From contig NZ_WQMS01000007.1 in NCBI RefSeq assembly GCF_009753715.1, positions 166,745 through 230,744 on the forward strand: DNA of 64,000 nucleotides. Reading direction: 5' to 3'. The position numbers were made by a program, and so were the translations under genes. Each line of letters starts with the position of its first letter. Positions within the stretch are counted from its first letter, which is position 1. Positions 1 through 9,033 of this stretch are shown one piece after another. This stretch comes from Sphingomonas horti (GTDB lineage: Bacteria > Pseudomonadota > Alphaproteobacteria > Sphingomonadales > Sphingomonadaceae). The notes below the pieces were generated by a model. That model had not been told where the DNA came from. It worked only from the letters and a program-made list of their open reading frames with translations, and did not search any database.

Positions 1-1827
1 GTACACGACCATATAGTGCCGGCCTTCGCGCGGGAACGTCTCGACCAGTAATTGCTCGGGGCCGGGCAAGGCCGATCGCCGCGCCTGCATGGCCAGCCAG
101 TCGCGCACGTCATCGGGAAAGCGCGGCCATTCCCCGGGCGAGGCGAGGAACGCGCGCACCCGGTCGGCCAGATGGGTCGAGATCGGCATCCGCGCACCGC
201 CATAGGTCGGGATGCGCGCCGGTTTCGACGTCGCGCGAACGATCACGTCCTCGATGTCGATCCGCTCCACTTCCAGCACCAAGCCGGCAAAGAAGAAAGT
301 GTCACGGGGGCTGAGGGTGGCGGCGAAGCTTTCTTCGATCCGGCCGATCGAGCGGCCGTTCCTGAACCTGACGTTGAGCATCGTCGCCTCGACGATGATG
401 CCGGCGTTGAGGCGGTGCTGGGTGACGAAATTCGGATGGCTGACGCGCCAGCGGCCATCGGGATCGCGCGTCAGCCGCTTGAACCGGTCATAGGCCTTCA
501 AGGCATAGCCGCCCGATTCGATGTAGCTCAGCACCTGCGCGAACAGCGCGTCGGCCAGCGCCGAATAAGGGAGCGCGCCGCGCACCTCGTCGAGCATGTC
601 CGCTTCGTCGAACGGTGCCGCGCAGGCGCAGGCCATGATGTGCTGCGCGAGCACGTCGAGCCCGCCCCGCCGGAACATGTCGGCGTCCAACTCGCCGTCG
701 GTCACTGCGTCGAGGGCGGCCCGGGCCTCCAGATATTCGAAACGGTTGCCGGGGACGAGGATCGCCTCGGATGGTTCGTCGAGCCGGTGATTGGCGCGAC
801 CGACCCGTTGCAGCAGCCGCGACGCGCCCTTCGGCGCGCCCATCTGGATCACGCAATCGACATCGCCCCAGTCGACGCCCAGATCGAGCGATGCGGTCGC
901 GACCAGCGCGCGCAGCCGTCCCTCCGCCATGGCCAGCTCCACCTTGCGCCGCGCTTCCCGGCTGAGGCTGCCGTGATGGATGCCGATCGGTAGCTTCAGC
1001 TCATTGACCGCCCACAGATCCTGGAAGATCAGTTCGGCCAGGCTGCGCGTGTTGCAGAAGACAATCGTCGTGCGGTGCGTCTCGATCTCCGCCATCACCT
1101 GCGGCGCCGCATAGCGCCCCGAATGGCCCGCCCAGGGGATGACGCCCTCCGGGATCAGGATCGAGATTTGGGGCTCCGCGCCCGGATCGCCGCGCACCAG
1201 CGTGACCGTATCGATGTCGCCATCGGGCGCTAGCCAGGCGCGATAGCCGTCGGGATCGGCGATGGTCGCCGAAAGAGAGACGCGGCGGAGCTGCGGCGCG
1301 ATCCGTTGCAGCCGCGCCATCGACAGCGCGAGCAGGTCGCCGCGCTTGCCTGTGGCGAAGGCGTGCACCTCATCGACGACGATCGTCTTCAGCTCCGCGA
1401 ACAGCGTGAAACTCTCAGGGTATGACAAAAGCAGGCTGAGCGACTCAGGCGTGGTCAGCAGCATCTGCGGCGGGCGCATCCGCTGCCGCGCCTTGCGGTC
1501 CGAGGGCGTGTCGCCGCTGCGCGTCTCGACCCGGATATCGAGGCCCATTTCCGCGATCGGCCCGAGCAGGTTGCGCTGCACGTCGACCGCGAGCGCCTTC
1601 AGCGGCGAGACGTACAGCGTGTGGAGCGTGCCGGTCGGCTTCTCGATCAGTTCGACAAGGCTGGGGAGGAAGCCGGCCAGTGTCTTTCCCGACCCGGTCG
1701 GTGCGACCAGCAGCGCATGCTCCCCGCGCCGGGCGGCGCCCAGCATCTCCAGCTGGTGCCGGCGGGGCTGCCAGCCTTTCGCGGCGAACCAGTCGGCAAG
1801 TTGGGCGGGAATGGGATTCAACAGCAC
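1..1827 (-). CDS. Ligase-associated DEXH-box DNA helicase (Lhr family), C-terminus beyond the window
   Basis: Superfamily 2 helicase predicted to act in DNA-damage repair with a dedicated exonuclease and ATP-dependent ligase. The 609 codons visible begin at a GTG and read MLLNPIPAQLADWF. Walker A PTGSGKT is at residues 43-49, a DEVH box near residue 150, a SATI motif III near 190 and the QRVGRANHR motif VI near 345. An Lhr-type winged-helix/core region follows and reaches the window edge without a stop. It is divergent from the exonuclease gene at 2531. The start could be one or two codons downstream (CTG/TTG); no strong ribosome site is visible because a palindromic repeat lies directly upstream. 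Family assignment is confident; the subfamily name rests on the neighbouring exonuclease. Confidence 0.85.
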   Translation of the reverse strand, partial: MLLNPIPAQLADWFAAKGWQPRRHQLEMLGAARRGEHALLVAPTGSGKTLAGFLPSLVELIEKPTGTLHTLYVSPLKALAVDVQRNLLGPIAEMGLDIRVETRSGDTPSDRKARQRMRPPQMLLTTPESLSLLLSYPESFTLFAELKTIVVDEVHAFATGKRGDLLALSMARLQRIAPQLRRVSLSATIADPDGYRAWLAPDGDIDTVTLVRGDPGAEPQISILIPEGVIPWAGHSGRYAAPQVMAEIETHRTTIVFCNTRSLAELIFQDLWAVNELKLPIGIHHGSLSREARRKVELAMAEGRLRALVATASLDLGVDWGDVDCVIQMGAPKGASRLLQRVGRANHRLDEPSEAILVPGNRFEYLEARAALDAVTDGELDADMFRRGGLDVLAQHIMACACAAPFDEADMLDEVRGALPYSALADALFAQVLSYIESGGYALKAYDRFKRLTRDPDGRWRVSHPNFVTQHRLNAGIIVEATMLNVRFRNGRSIGRIEESFAATLSPRDTFFFAGLVLEVERIDIEDVIVRATSKPARIPTYGGARMPISTHLADRVRAFLASPGEWPRFPDDVRDWLAMQARRSALPGPEQLLVETFPREGRHYMVVY

Positions 1828-1828
1828 C

Positions 1829-1921
1829 TCGTCACCCCGGACTTGATCCGGGGCCCACCTTCTTCTTGCGTCGGGCACTGAAAAGGCAAGATCGGTCCCG
1901 GCTCACGGCCGCGATGACGAG
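1829..1921. repeat. Dispersed palindromic repeat (REP-like)
   Basis: The sequence starts CGTCACCCCGGACTTGATCC and closes with an inverted GCGATGACG end, with a variable middle. The same outer motif (CGTCATCCCGGG and its inverse) recurs at 30403 and 47458. It sits directly upstream of the helicase start, so it probably forms the helicase 5' leader. Confidence 0.6.
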
Positions 1922-1924
1922 GAT

Positions 1925-2020
1925 TTACCGCTGCACCCGGTTCTCCGGCGGGTTGTCGAGCAGGACAGCCACGAACGCGATGATGCCGAGCAGCAGAAGG
2001 ATCATCGAAGCGATGTTCAT
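1925..2020 (-). CDS. Predicted 31-aa single-pass membrane peptide
   Basis: A short reading frame with an AGGAGTGAC ribosome binding site 3 nt before ATG. The peptide starts MNIASMILLLLGII, is one hydrophobic helix, and ends in the charged tail PPENRVQR. I do not recognise a family. The strong ribosome site and helix-plus-basic-tail composition favour a real small membrane protein. It lies between the helicase and the divergent membrane protein, on the helicase strand. Confidence 0.5.
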   Translation of the reverse strand: MNIASMILLLLGIIAFVAVLLDNPPENRVQR

Positions 2021-2099
2021 ATGTCACTCCTCCGACCGTGCCGTTGGCCAACGAAGCGGAACGGTTTGCGATCCGGAGCAGTTGCGCTAGCCACGCACC

Positions 2100-2534
2100 A
2101 TGACCCAGCTTCTTCCACGCGCCCTCGTCGCCATTCTGCTGGCCCTGTTGGGCGTCTCGATCATGAGCCTTGTCGTCATCGTCGCGCTCGTCGGCTTTCC
2201 GAGCGATCCCGCGAAGCTTGCCACGTTCCAGATGCGCGCGGCGCCGTTTACGCCGCAAGTCGATCTGATCATCGGCGGGCTCGTCCTGCTTGCGTGCGGG
2301 TGGTGGGCCGGGCGGCCCTTCGCCCGCCCGCTGGCCCTCCGTGCCGGCCTGGCCGTCGGCCTCGGCTATATCGCCGTCGAAGTGGCGATCGCCGTGCTTC
2401 GCTCAGGCCTGGTCGCGATCGACTGGCAGCCGACGCTGATCTCCTTTACCGTGAAGATCGTGGCCGCGCTGGCCGGCGGGTGGCTGGCGGGCGGGCCGGC
2501 GGCGCCCGATCCGGTTCCGCTCGACCCGGAATGA
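2100..2534 (+). CDS. Hypothetical four-helix membrane protein
   Basis: The 144-aa protein shows about four hydrophobic segments (residues ~8-32, 53-68, 78-98 and 115-133) and a proline-rich acidic C-terminus. No family is recognised. Its stop overlaps the exonuclease start in ATGA, so the two are very likely cotranscribed and translationally coupled. The gene therefore belongs to the ligase-associated repair locus by position only; nothing in the sequence shows a repair function. Confidence 0.7.
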   Translation: MTQLLPRALVAILLALLGVSIMSLVVIVALVGFPSDPAKLATFQMRAAPFTPQVDLIIGGLVLLACGWWAGRPFARPLALRAGLAVGLGYIAVEVAIAVLRSGLVAIDWQPTLISFTVKIVAALAGGWLAGGPAAPDPVPLDPE

Positions 2535-3529
2535 CGCCGCTCGGCGCCTGGATCGAGCCGTACCCCGAAGGCATCTATGTGCCCGCCGCCGATGCCTGGA
2601 TCGACCCATCGCAGCCAAAGCCGCGCGCGCTCGTCACCCACGGCCATAGCGACCATGCGCGGGGCGGACACGGCGCCGTCTGGGCGACGCCGGAGACGCT
2701 GGCGATCATGGACGCGCGCTACGGCGCGCAGGCGGCGCATCCCGTCGCCTATGGCGAGACGTTGCGGATGGGCGAGGTGCAGGTGACGTTCGTGCCCGCC
2801 GGCCATGTGCTCGGCTCCGCGCAGATCGTGCTGGAGCATGCGGGCGAGCGGGGCGTCGTCTCCGGCGACTATAAGCGCCGGCCGGACCCGACCTGCCCGC
2901 CGTTCGAGCCGCAGGCGTGCGACATCTTCATCACCGAGGCGACGTTCGGCCTGCCGGTGTTCCGCCATCCGAAGACGGGGGACGAGATCGACAAATTGCT
3001 GGCGGCGCTGCACGCCAATCCCGATCGCTGCGTGCTTGTCGGCGCCTATCCGCTGGGCAAGGCGCAGCGGGTGATCGCCGAGCTCAGGCAGCGCGGCCAT
3101 GACGACCCGATCTATCTCCACGGCGCGATGCAGCGCCTCTGCGACCTCTATGTCGAGCATGGCGTGACGCTTGGCGAGCTCCGCCTCGCGACCGGCGTGC
3201 CCAAGGCCGAGATCGCCGGCCGCATCGTCCTTGCCCCGCCCGGCGCGCTCAACGACCGCTGGAGCCGGCGCCTGCCCGACCCGATCACCGCGATGGCCTC
3301 CGGCTGGATGCGCATCCGCCAGCGCGCGGTGCAGCGCAACGTCGAGCTGCCGCTGATCCTCTCCGACCATGCCGACTGGGACGAGCTGACCGAGACGATC
3401 CTGGAGATCGCGCCGAAGGAAGTGTGGGTGACGCACGGCCGCGAGGACGCGCTGGTGCATTGGTGCATGACCCGCCAGATCAAGGCCCGCGCGCTCGACC
3501 TCACCGGCTATGAGGACGAGGACGATTGA
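2531..3529 (+). CDS. Ligase-associated DNA exonuclease, metallo-beta-lactamase/beta-CASP fold
   Basis: A 332-aa nuclease of the Artemis/SNM1-CPSF superfamily, predicted to process damaged DNA ends before ligation. The metal-binding signature THGHSDHARGG lies near residue 35. The later conserved SGDYKRR, ITEATFG and SDHADW segments complete the active site, and VTHGRED sits near the end. The frame is open further upstream, but the ATG overlapping the previous stop (ATGA) gives the normal family N-terminus (MTPLGAWIEPYPEG). thiL begins 4 nt before its end. The ATP-dependent ligase that commonly follows in other alphaproteobacteria is not here. Confidence 0.88.
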   Translation: MTPLGAWIEPYPEGIYVPAADAWIDPSQPKPRALVTHGHSDHARGGHGAVWATPETLAIMDARYGAQAAHPVAYGETLRMGEVQVTFVPAGHVLGSAQIVLEHAGERGVVSGDYKRRPDPTCPPFEPQACDIFITEATFGLPVFRHPKTGDEIDKLLAALHANPDRCVLVGAYPLGKAQRVIAELRQRGHDDPIYLHGAMQRLCDLYVEHGVTLGELRLATGVPKAEIAGRIVLAPPGALNDRWSRRLPDPITAMASGWMRIRQRAVQRNVELPLILSDHADWDELTETILEIAPKEVWVTHGREDALVHWCMTRQIKARALDLTGYEDEDD

Positions 3530-4380
3530 ACGAGACCGAGTTCCTCGCCGCGATCCGGTGCCTCGCGACCGACCCGGCGGCGCGCGGGTTCGCAGACGAT
3601 GCGGCGGTGCTGGGCGATCTCGTGCTCACTCACGACATGATTGTCGAGGGCGTGCATTTCCTGCCGGACGATCCGCCCGAGGACGTGGCCTGGAAGCTGG
3701 CCGCCGTGAACCTGTCGGACCTTGCCGCGAAGGGCGCGGAACCGGTCGGCTGCCTGCTCGGCTACACGCTGGGCGCGGCGGCGTGGAATGCGCGCTTCGT
3801 CGCCGGCCTGAGGGAGGTGCTGGCGCGCCATGCGATGCCGCTGCTCGGCGGCGACACGGTGCGAGCGAACGGCCCGCGCAGCTTTGGCCTGACCGCGATC
3901 GGCCGCGCCGCCCGCGCGCCATCGCGTGACGGCGCGCGCGCCGGCGATGCGCTCTACGTCACCGGCACCATCGGTCGTGCCGGCATCGGCCTGCAGCTTT
4001 TGAAGGACGGGAACGCCGGGCCCGAGATCGACGCCTATCGCCGCCCGCAGCCGCGGCTGGCCGAGGGCCGTGCGCTGGCGCCGCTCGTCCACGCGATGAT
4101 GGACGTCTCCGACGGGTTGCTGATCGATGCGAAGCGCATGGCCGATGCGAGCGGGCTCGCGGTCAGCATCGACCTTGCCGCGGTTCCGGTTTCCGGCGAT
4201 CCGCTCGATGCCGTCGTCGCGGGCGACGACTATGAGCTGCTTTTCGCGGTACCCACGGATGCGACGCTGCCGGTGCCCTCCACCCGGATCGGTCATTTCG
4301 AGGAGGGGCTGGGACTGAGCCTCACAAAGGCGGGGATTGCCGTCCCGCTGCCCCCCTCGCTGGGCTGGCTGCACGGCTAG
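3526..4380 (+). CDS. thiL: Thiamine-monophosphate kinase
   Basis: Phosphorylates thiamine monophosphate to thiamine diphosphate with ATP, the last step of cofactor synthesis, in the cytoplasm. The 284-aa protein has the ThiL signatures FADDAAVL (Mg-ATP loop, ~22-29), the metal-binding NLSDLAAKGAEP (~64-75), GGDTVRA (~108) and MDVSDGLLIDA (~190). The start is TTG, overlapping the exonuclease stop in TTGA, so it is translationally coupled; a downstream ATG would cut off the first strand. Length is slightly short compared with the usual ~320 aa, with a trimmed C-terminus. hppA follows after 98 bp. Confidence 0.93.
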   Translation: MNETEFLAAIRCLATDPAARGFADDAAVLGDLVLTHDMIVEGVHFLPDDPPEDVAWKLAAVNLSDLAAKGAEPVGCLLGYTLGAAAWNARFVAGLREVLARHAMPLLGGDTVRANGPRSFGLTAIGRAARAPSRDGARAGDALYVTGTIGRAGIGLQLLKDGNAGPEIDAYRRPQPRLAEGRALAPLVHAMMDVSDGLLIDAKRMADASGLAVSIDLAAVPVSGDPLDAVVAGDDYELLFAVPTDATLPVPSTRIGHFEEGLGLSLTKAGIAVPLPPSLGWLHG

Positions 4381-4478
4381 CTGTTTCGCTTGCTCTCCCC
4401 CCAATCCCGCTTCATACCTCCGCCGCGAACGAGCGGCCGGGGTGACAAGAGCCGCAAACAGATGGGGAAAGGGTTTCG

Positions 4479-6647
4479 ATGAACGTTGTTCTGATCGCCA
4501 TCGCCTGCGGCCTTCTGGCCGTGGTCTATGGCTTTTTCACGAGCGCGCAGGTGCTGAAGCAATCGGCCGGCAACGCGCGCATGCAGGAAATCGCCGGCGC
4601 GATCCAGGAAGGGGCGCAAGCCTATCTCGGCCGCCAATACACGACGATCGCGATCGTCGGCGTCGTGGTCGCCGTGCTGGTCGCGGTATTCCTGGGGCTG
4701 ATCCCCGCGGTCTCCTTCGTTATCGGCGCAGTGCTGTCGGGCGTTGCCGGCTATATCGGCATGAACATCTCGGTACGGGCGAATGTGCGCACTGCGGAGG
4801 CGGCACGCCACAGTCTGCAGGGTGGCTTGACGACCGCTTTCCGCTCCGGCGCGATCACGGGCATGCTCGTGGCCGGCCTGGGGCTGCTCTCGTTGGCGGT
4901 GCTGTTCTGGTACCTGACGGGACCCGGCGACTATACCCCCAAGGGTGAAGACCGTACCATCATCACGGCCTTGACCGCGCTTGCGTTCGGCGCGTCGCTG
5001 ATCTCGATCTTTGCGCGCTTGGGCGGCGGCATCTTCACCAAGGCTGCCGACGTCGGCGCCGACCTGGTCGGCAAGGTCGAGGCGGGAATCCCGGAAGACG
5101 ATCCCCGCAACCCGGCCGTGATCGCCGACAATGTGGGCGACAATGTCGGCGACTGCGCGGGCATGGCCGCCGACCTGTTCGAAACCTATGTCGTGACCTT
5201 GGGCGTGACGATGGTGTCGGTCGCGCTGCTCATCCAGGCGTCGACCGAAGAACTGGTCAAATTGATGTCGTTGCCGCTGATCGTCGGCGGCGTTTGCATC
5301 ATCACCTCCATCATCGGCACCTATTTCGTTCGGCTCGGGGCGAAACAGTCGATCATGGGCGCGCTCTACAAGGGCTTCTGGGCCACGGTCATACTGTCGA
5401 TACCGGCGATCTACGGCGTGACCGCGTGGACGCTCGGCGACATGCACGCGACGATCGGCGCCGCGGGCATGTTCGATGCTTCTACCGACCCGATGGGCGC
5501 CTTGCCGGTCGATTCTGCGATGGGCCAAAGCTTTACCGGCATGGACTTGTTCTGGTGCATGATGATCGGCCTCGCCGTCACCGGGCTGCTGGTCTGGATC
5601 ACCGAATATTATACGGGCACCAACTACCGTCCGGTGAAGTCAATCGCGCGCGCATCGGAGACAGGGCACGGCACCAACGTGATCCAGGGCCTCGCGATCA
5701 GTCTTGAATCGACGGCGCTCCCCACTCTTGTGATCGTCATCGCCGTCATCCTTGCCTACCAGCTGGCGGGCGTGATCGGGATCGCGTTCGGGGCGACCTC
5801 GATGCTGGCGCTGGCTGGCATGGTCGTCGCGCTCGACGCCTATGGCCCGGTCACCGACAATGCCGGCGGCATCGCCGAGATGGCCGGCCTTGAGGGCGAA
5901 GTCCGCAACCGCACCGATGCGCTCGATGCGGTCGGCAACACCACCAAGGCTGTCACCAAAGGCTATGCGATCGGATCGGCGGGGCTTGCGGCGCTGGTGC
6001 TGTTCGGCGCCTATACGACCGACCTGAAGGAGTTCTTCGGCGGCCTGACCGTCGATTTCTCGCTGTCCAACCCGTATGTGATCGTCGGCCTGCTGCTGGG
6101 GGCGCTGCTTCCCTATCTGTTCGGCGCGATGGGCATGACCGCGGTCGGCAGGGCTGCCGGATCGGTGGTCGAGGAAGTGCGCAGCCAGTTCCGCGACAAC
6201 AAGGGCATCATGGAAGGCACCAGCCGGCCGAATTACGCCCGCACCGTCGACCTAGTCACCAAGGCGGCGATCAAGGAGATGATCGTCCCCAGCCTGTTGC
6301 CGGTGCTGGCGCCGATCGTCGTCTATTTCGTGATCAGCTGGGTGGCCGGCCGCGAGAACGGCTTTGCCGCGCTCGGTGCCCTGCTGCTCGGCGTGATCGT
6401 GTCGGGCCTGTTCGTCGCCATCTCGATGACCTCGGGCGGCGGCGCCTGGGACAATGCGAAAAAATATATCGAGGACGGCAATTACGGCGGCAAGGGTTCC
6501 GAAGCCCACAAGGCCGCGGTGACCGGCGACACGGTCGGCGATCCCTACAAGGACACCGCCGGCCCGGCCGTGAACCCGATGATCAAGATCACAAACATCG
6601 TCGCGTTGCTGCTGCTCGCGGCGCTAGCCGGACACATGGCCGGCTGA
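4479..6647 (+). CDS. hppA: K+-insensitive pyrophosphate-energised proton pump
   Basis: Membrane H+-translocating pyrophosphatase that hydrolyses PPi and pumps protons out of the cytoplasm. The 722-aa protein has about 16 transmembrane helices. Substrate-binding loops include [12 protein letters not shown] with the acidic [22 protein letters not shown] stretch (around 190-220) and the C-terminal [15 protein letters not shown]. The [10 protein letters not shown] motif near residue 486 carries lysine where K+-dependent enzymes have alanine, which is the known determinant of K+ independence. A GGAAAGG ribosome site precedes ATG. A strong terminator follows 24 nt after the stop. Confidence 0.96.
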   Translation: MNVVLIAIACGLLAVVYGFFTSAQVLKQSAGNARMQEIAGAIQEGAQAYLGRQYTTIAIVGVVVAVLVAVFLGLIPAVSFVIGAVLSGVAGYIGMNISVRANVRTAEAARHSLQGGLTTAFRSGAITGMLVAGLGLLSLAVLFWYLTGPGDYTPKGEDRTIITALTALAFGASLISIFARLGGGIFTKAADVGADLVGKVEAGIPEDDPRNPAVIADNVGDNVGDCAGMAADLFETYVVTLGVTMVSVALLIQASTEELVKLMSLPLIVGGVCIITSIIGTYFVRLGAKQSIMGALYKGFWATVILSIPAIYGVTAWTLGDMHATIGAAGMFDASTDPMGALPVDSAMGQSFTGMDLFWCMMIGLAVTGLLVWITEYYTGTNYRPVKSIARASETGHGTNVIQGLAISLESTALPTLVIVIAVILAYQLAGVIGIAFGATSMLALAGMVVALDAYGPVTDNAGGIAEMAGLEGEVRNRTDALDAVGNTTKAVTKGYAIGSAGLAALVLFGAYTTDLKEFFGGLTVDFSLSNPYVIVGLLLGALLPYLFGAMGMTAVGRAAGSVVEEVRSQFRDNKGIMEGTSRPNYARTVDLVTKAAIKEMIVPSLLPVLAPIVVYFVISWVAGRENGFAALGALLLGVIVSGLFVAISMTSGGGAWDNAKKYIEDGNYGGKGSEAHKAAVTGDTVGDPYKDTAGPAVNPMIKITNIVALLLLAALAGHMAG

Positions 6648-6671
6648 TCTTCGGCCATCTTGAATGCAAAT

Positions 6672-6705
6672 GGCCCGCCCGGAGCTGATCCGGGCGGGCC
6701 TTTTT
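6672..6705 (+). terminator. Rho-independent terminator after hppA
   Basis: A perfect GC-rich stem GGCCCGCCCGGA / TCCGGGCGGGCC with a 5-nt loop is followed by TTTTT. It ends the thiL-hppA unit just before the convergent PilZ gene. Confidence 0.9.
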
Positions 6706-6707
6706 CG

Positions 6708-7094
6708 TCAGAGACCTTCGACGTATTTGAGCGACCGGCCGGGGACCAGCACCGGCTTCACATAGTCGGGCGTCGTCTCGCCCGTTCCGACCGGCTTGAT
6801 CGCCTGTTCCGGCCTGATCGGCCGCGCGAAGTGGATGCCGTACCAATGGGTTCGGCGCCAGACGACCTCACCCTTCACCCGCCCGACGCCACGCAGCTCC
6901 GCATAGACGATATCGCCGCGCCGCATCGGCGGCTGCGGCACCGCATCCAGCTCGATCTTCATGCCTTCGGCCGAAAGGTCACGCAGCCGGCCCGCATGGC
7001 TTGCGCCGGACTCCGGACCGATGGTGGCGCGGATCATGAAATTCTGGCGCTTGAACGCGCGCCTGCTGTCCTGCACGGGTATGGCCTTGATCAT
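6708..7094 (-). CDS. PilZ-domain protein
   Basis: A 128-aa single-domain protein of the PilZ fold, the usual receptor for cyclic di-GMP. An RRAFKRQNF stretch near residue 11 corresponds to the RxxxR ligand motif region, and DLSAEGMKIEL near 40 matches the (D/N)xSxxG motif. WRRTHWYGIHF forms the closing strand. No output domain is attached, so it probably acts by binding a partner. The gene is convergent with hppA and divergent from infA. ATG is preceded by GGGAGC. Whether it binds c-di-GMP cannot be read from sequence alone. Confidence 0.8.
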   Translation of the reverse strand: MIKAIPVQDSRRAFKRQNFMIRATIGPESGASHAGRLRDLSAEGMKIELDAVPQPPMRRGDIVYAELRGVGRVKGEVVWRRTHWYGIHFARPIRPEQAIKPVGTGETTPDYVKPVLVPGRSLKYVEGL

Positions 7095-7232
7095 CGATGG
7101 GCTCCCTTGAGCGCGCCAGGCTAGCCGCCAATGGTTGCCAGCCCGTTAGCCGCTTCCAACCGGTCGCTTCCCTTTTTGCCCGCCGTTCGTTATGGCGGCG
7201 CGATTTTTTCACCCCGAACCGAAGGCAGCTGC

Positions 7233-7478
7233 TTGGCCAAGGAAGAACTTCTCGAAATGCGGGGGCAGGTCGTCGAACTGCTCCCCAACGCAATGTTCCG
7301 CGTGCGCCTGGAGAATGACCACGAGATTCTCGGCCACACCGCCGGCAAGATGCGCAAGAACCGCATCCGCGTGCTGGTCGGCGACGAAGTGCTCGTCGAA
7401 CTGACGCCCTACGACCTGACCAAGGGCCGCATCACCTATCGCTTCATGCCCGGCCGCGGCGGCCCCGGGCCGTCCTGA
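7233..7478 (+). CDS. infA: Translation initiation factor IF-1
   Basis: OB-fold S1-like factor binding the 30S A site. The sequence [11 protein letters not shown] through [11 protein letters not shown] matches the conserved 72-aa factor over its whole length, which fixes the start at TTG with AAGG 9 nt upstream. The 81-aa product has an extra C-terminal tail PGRGGPGPS. maf follows 17 nt downstream, and the overlapping RNase E/G-like gene after it, as in many alphaproteobacteria. A TTG start on such a highly expressed gene is unusual. Confidence 0.95.
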   Translation: MAKEELLEMRGQVVELLPNAMFRVRLENDHEILGHTAGKMRKNRIRVLVGDEVLVELTPYDLTKGRITYRFMPGRGGPGPS

Positions 7479-7495
7479 CCGCAGGCGGCGCGCGC

Positions 7496-8062
7496 GTGCC
7501 GCTGATCCTGGCGTCCGCAAGCCCCAGGCGGCTCGACCTGCTGGTGCGCATCGGCGTGGTGCCGGACGCGGTGATGCCGGCCGATATCGACGAATCGGTG
7601 CTGAAAGGCGAGCTGCCCGCGCATCATGCCGCGCGGCTGGCCGCGGAGAAAGCGGCGGCGGTCGCGAAGCCGGGCGCGCTGGTGCTGGCCGCGGATACCG
7701 TTGTGGCCGCGGGCCGGCGTATCCTGCCCAAGGTCGAGGACGAGTCGACCGCGCGCCGCTGCCTTGAGCTCCTGTCCGGCCGCCGTCACCGCGTGCACAG
7801 CGCCGTCACGCTGGTCGATGCCGAGGGCAAGGCGCGGCACCGGCTTTCGACCAGCATCGTCACATTCAAGCGGCTGACCCGCGACGAGATCGATGCCTAC
7901 CTCGCCAGCGGCGAATGGCACGGCAAGGCCGGGGGCTATGCGATCCAGGGGCATGCCGAGGCATTCGTGCGCTTCCTGTCCGGCAGCCATTCCGGTGTCG
8001 TCGGTCTCCCCCTGTTCGAGACGCGCGCGCTGCTGGTGGCGGCGGGACACTCGCTTGGCTGA
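7496..8062 (+). CDS. maf: Maf-family nucleoside triphosphate pyrophosphatase
   Basis: House-cleaning pyrophosphatase that hydrolyses non-canonical or methylated nucleotides to monophosphates. The 188-aa protein opens with LILASASPRR at residues 3-12, the phosphate-binding loop, and has the AADTVV active-site segment near 64 and GGYAIQGHAE near 145. GTG start, 17 nt after infA. Its last 8 nt overlap the next gene, suggesting coupled translation. Which Maf subclass (pyrimidine or 7-methyl-GTP) is not decided here. Confidence 0.92.
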   Translation: MPLILASASPRRLDLLVRIGVVPDAVMPADIDESVLKGELPAHHAARLAAEKAAAVAKPGALVLAADTVVAAGRRILPKVEDESTARRCLELLSGRRHRVHSAVTLVDAEGKARHRLSTSIVTFKRLTRDEIDAYLASGEWHGKAGGYAIQGHAEAFVRFLSGSHSGVVGLPLFETRALLVAAGHSLG

Positions 8063-9005
8063 ATGGCTTTACGAGGCCGGCATCGGCGAGGACCGGGCCG
8101 TGCTGGTCGAGGGCGGCGTGATCATCGAAGCGCGGATCGACCGCGCCGACCACCGGCCCAGAGCCGGCGATGTTCTCGCGGCAAGACTGAAGCGCAAGGC
8201 CGGGCCTGCCGGTCGCGGCGAAGTCGAGCTGGCGAGCGGCACGGTTGCGCTGCTGGCGCCGATCCCGCCCGGGCTCACCGAAGGCGCGCCGCTCACGGTC
8301 GAGATCGTGCGCGAAGCGATCCCGGAGCGCCGCAACCCCAAGCTTCCGCTCGCCCGCCCGACGGATGCGCCGCCCCAGGCCGCGCCGACGCTGCTGGACG
8401 TACTTGAGGAGAGCGGCATCCCGATCCGGGCCGTGCCGCCGCAAGGCCCCGACCTGCTCGAGGAGGCCGGCTGGTCGGAGCTGCTGGAGCAGGCTGAAAC
8501 AGGACTCGTGCCGTTTCCGGGCGGGCTGCTGCGAATCGCGCTGACGCCGGCGATGACGGTGATCGACGTCGACGGGGAGGTGGCGCCGCCCGAGCTGGCG
8601 CTGCGCGGCGCGGCGGCGGCAGCGCAGGCGATCCGGCGGTGCGATATCGGCGGCTCGATCGGTATCGACCTGCCGACCCTTCCCGACAAACGCGCGCGGC
8701 AGGCCGCAGCCGAGGCCCTCGATGCCGCGTTGCCCCAGCCGTTCGAGCGGACGGCGGTCAATGGCTTCGGCCTTCTCCAGATCGTCCGCCGCCGGGTGCG
8801 GCCGTCGCTGATGGAATTGCTGCAATCGGATCCCGTCCGGGCGTCCGCGCTGGCCCTGCTGCGCCGGCTGGAACGCGAGCCGCTTCCCGGCCCGGACCGC
8901 GTGACCGCGCCGGCCGCCGTTGCTCGCCTGATCGCCTCGCGCCCGGACTGGACCGCCGAGCTGGCACGCCGCCGCGGACGGGCCATTCGGATCGAGCCTT
9001 TCTGA
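8055..9005 (+). CDS. Short RNase E/G-like protein
   Basis: The 316-aa protein is related to the catalytic core of RNase E/G, which cuts single-stranded RNA. The recognisable parts are VIDVDG (matching the first catalytic aspartate strand), LALRGAAAAAQAIRRCDIGG and IGIDLP (second aspartate), then a QIVRRRVRPSL strand. The zinc-link CPxC motif and an obvious S1 domain are missing, so it is much shorter than RNase G (~490 aa). TTG start overlaps the maf stop by 8 nt. It may be a minimal ribonuclease or a regulatory paralogue; family membership is likely, activity is inferred. Confidence 0.75.
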   Translation: MAEWLYEAGIGEDRAVLVEGGVIIEARIDRADHRPRAGDVLAARLKRKAGPAGRGEVELASGTVALLAPIPPGLTEGAPLTVEIVREAIPERRNPKLPLARPTDAPPQAAPTLLDVLEESGIPIRAVPPQGPDLLEEAGWSELLEQAETGLVPFPGGLLRIALTPAMTVIDVDGEVAPPELALRGAAAAAQAIRRCDIGGSIGIDLPTLPDKRARQAAAEALDAALPQPFERTAVNGFGLLQIVRRRVRPSLMELLQSDPVRASALALLRRLEREPLPGPDRVTAPAAVARLIASRPDWTAELARRRGRAIRIEPF

Positions 9006-9033
9006 TCGGCGCTGCAACGGATAAAGCAGGCGC

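Noticed and set aside
52..993. Plus-strand open frame of 313 codons
   Set aside because: Antisense shadow of the DEXH helicase, whose motifs are unmistakable on the minus strand.
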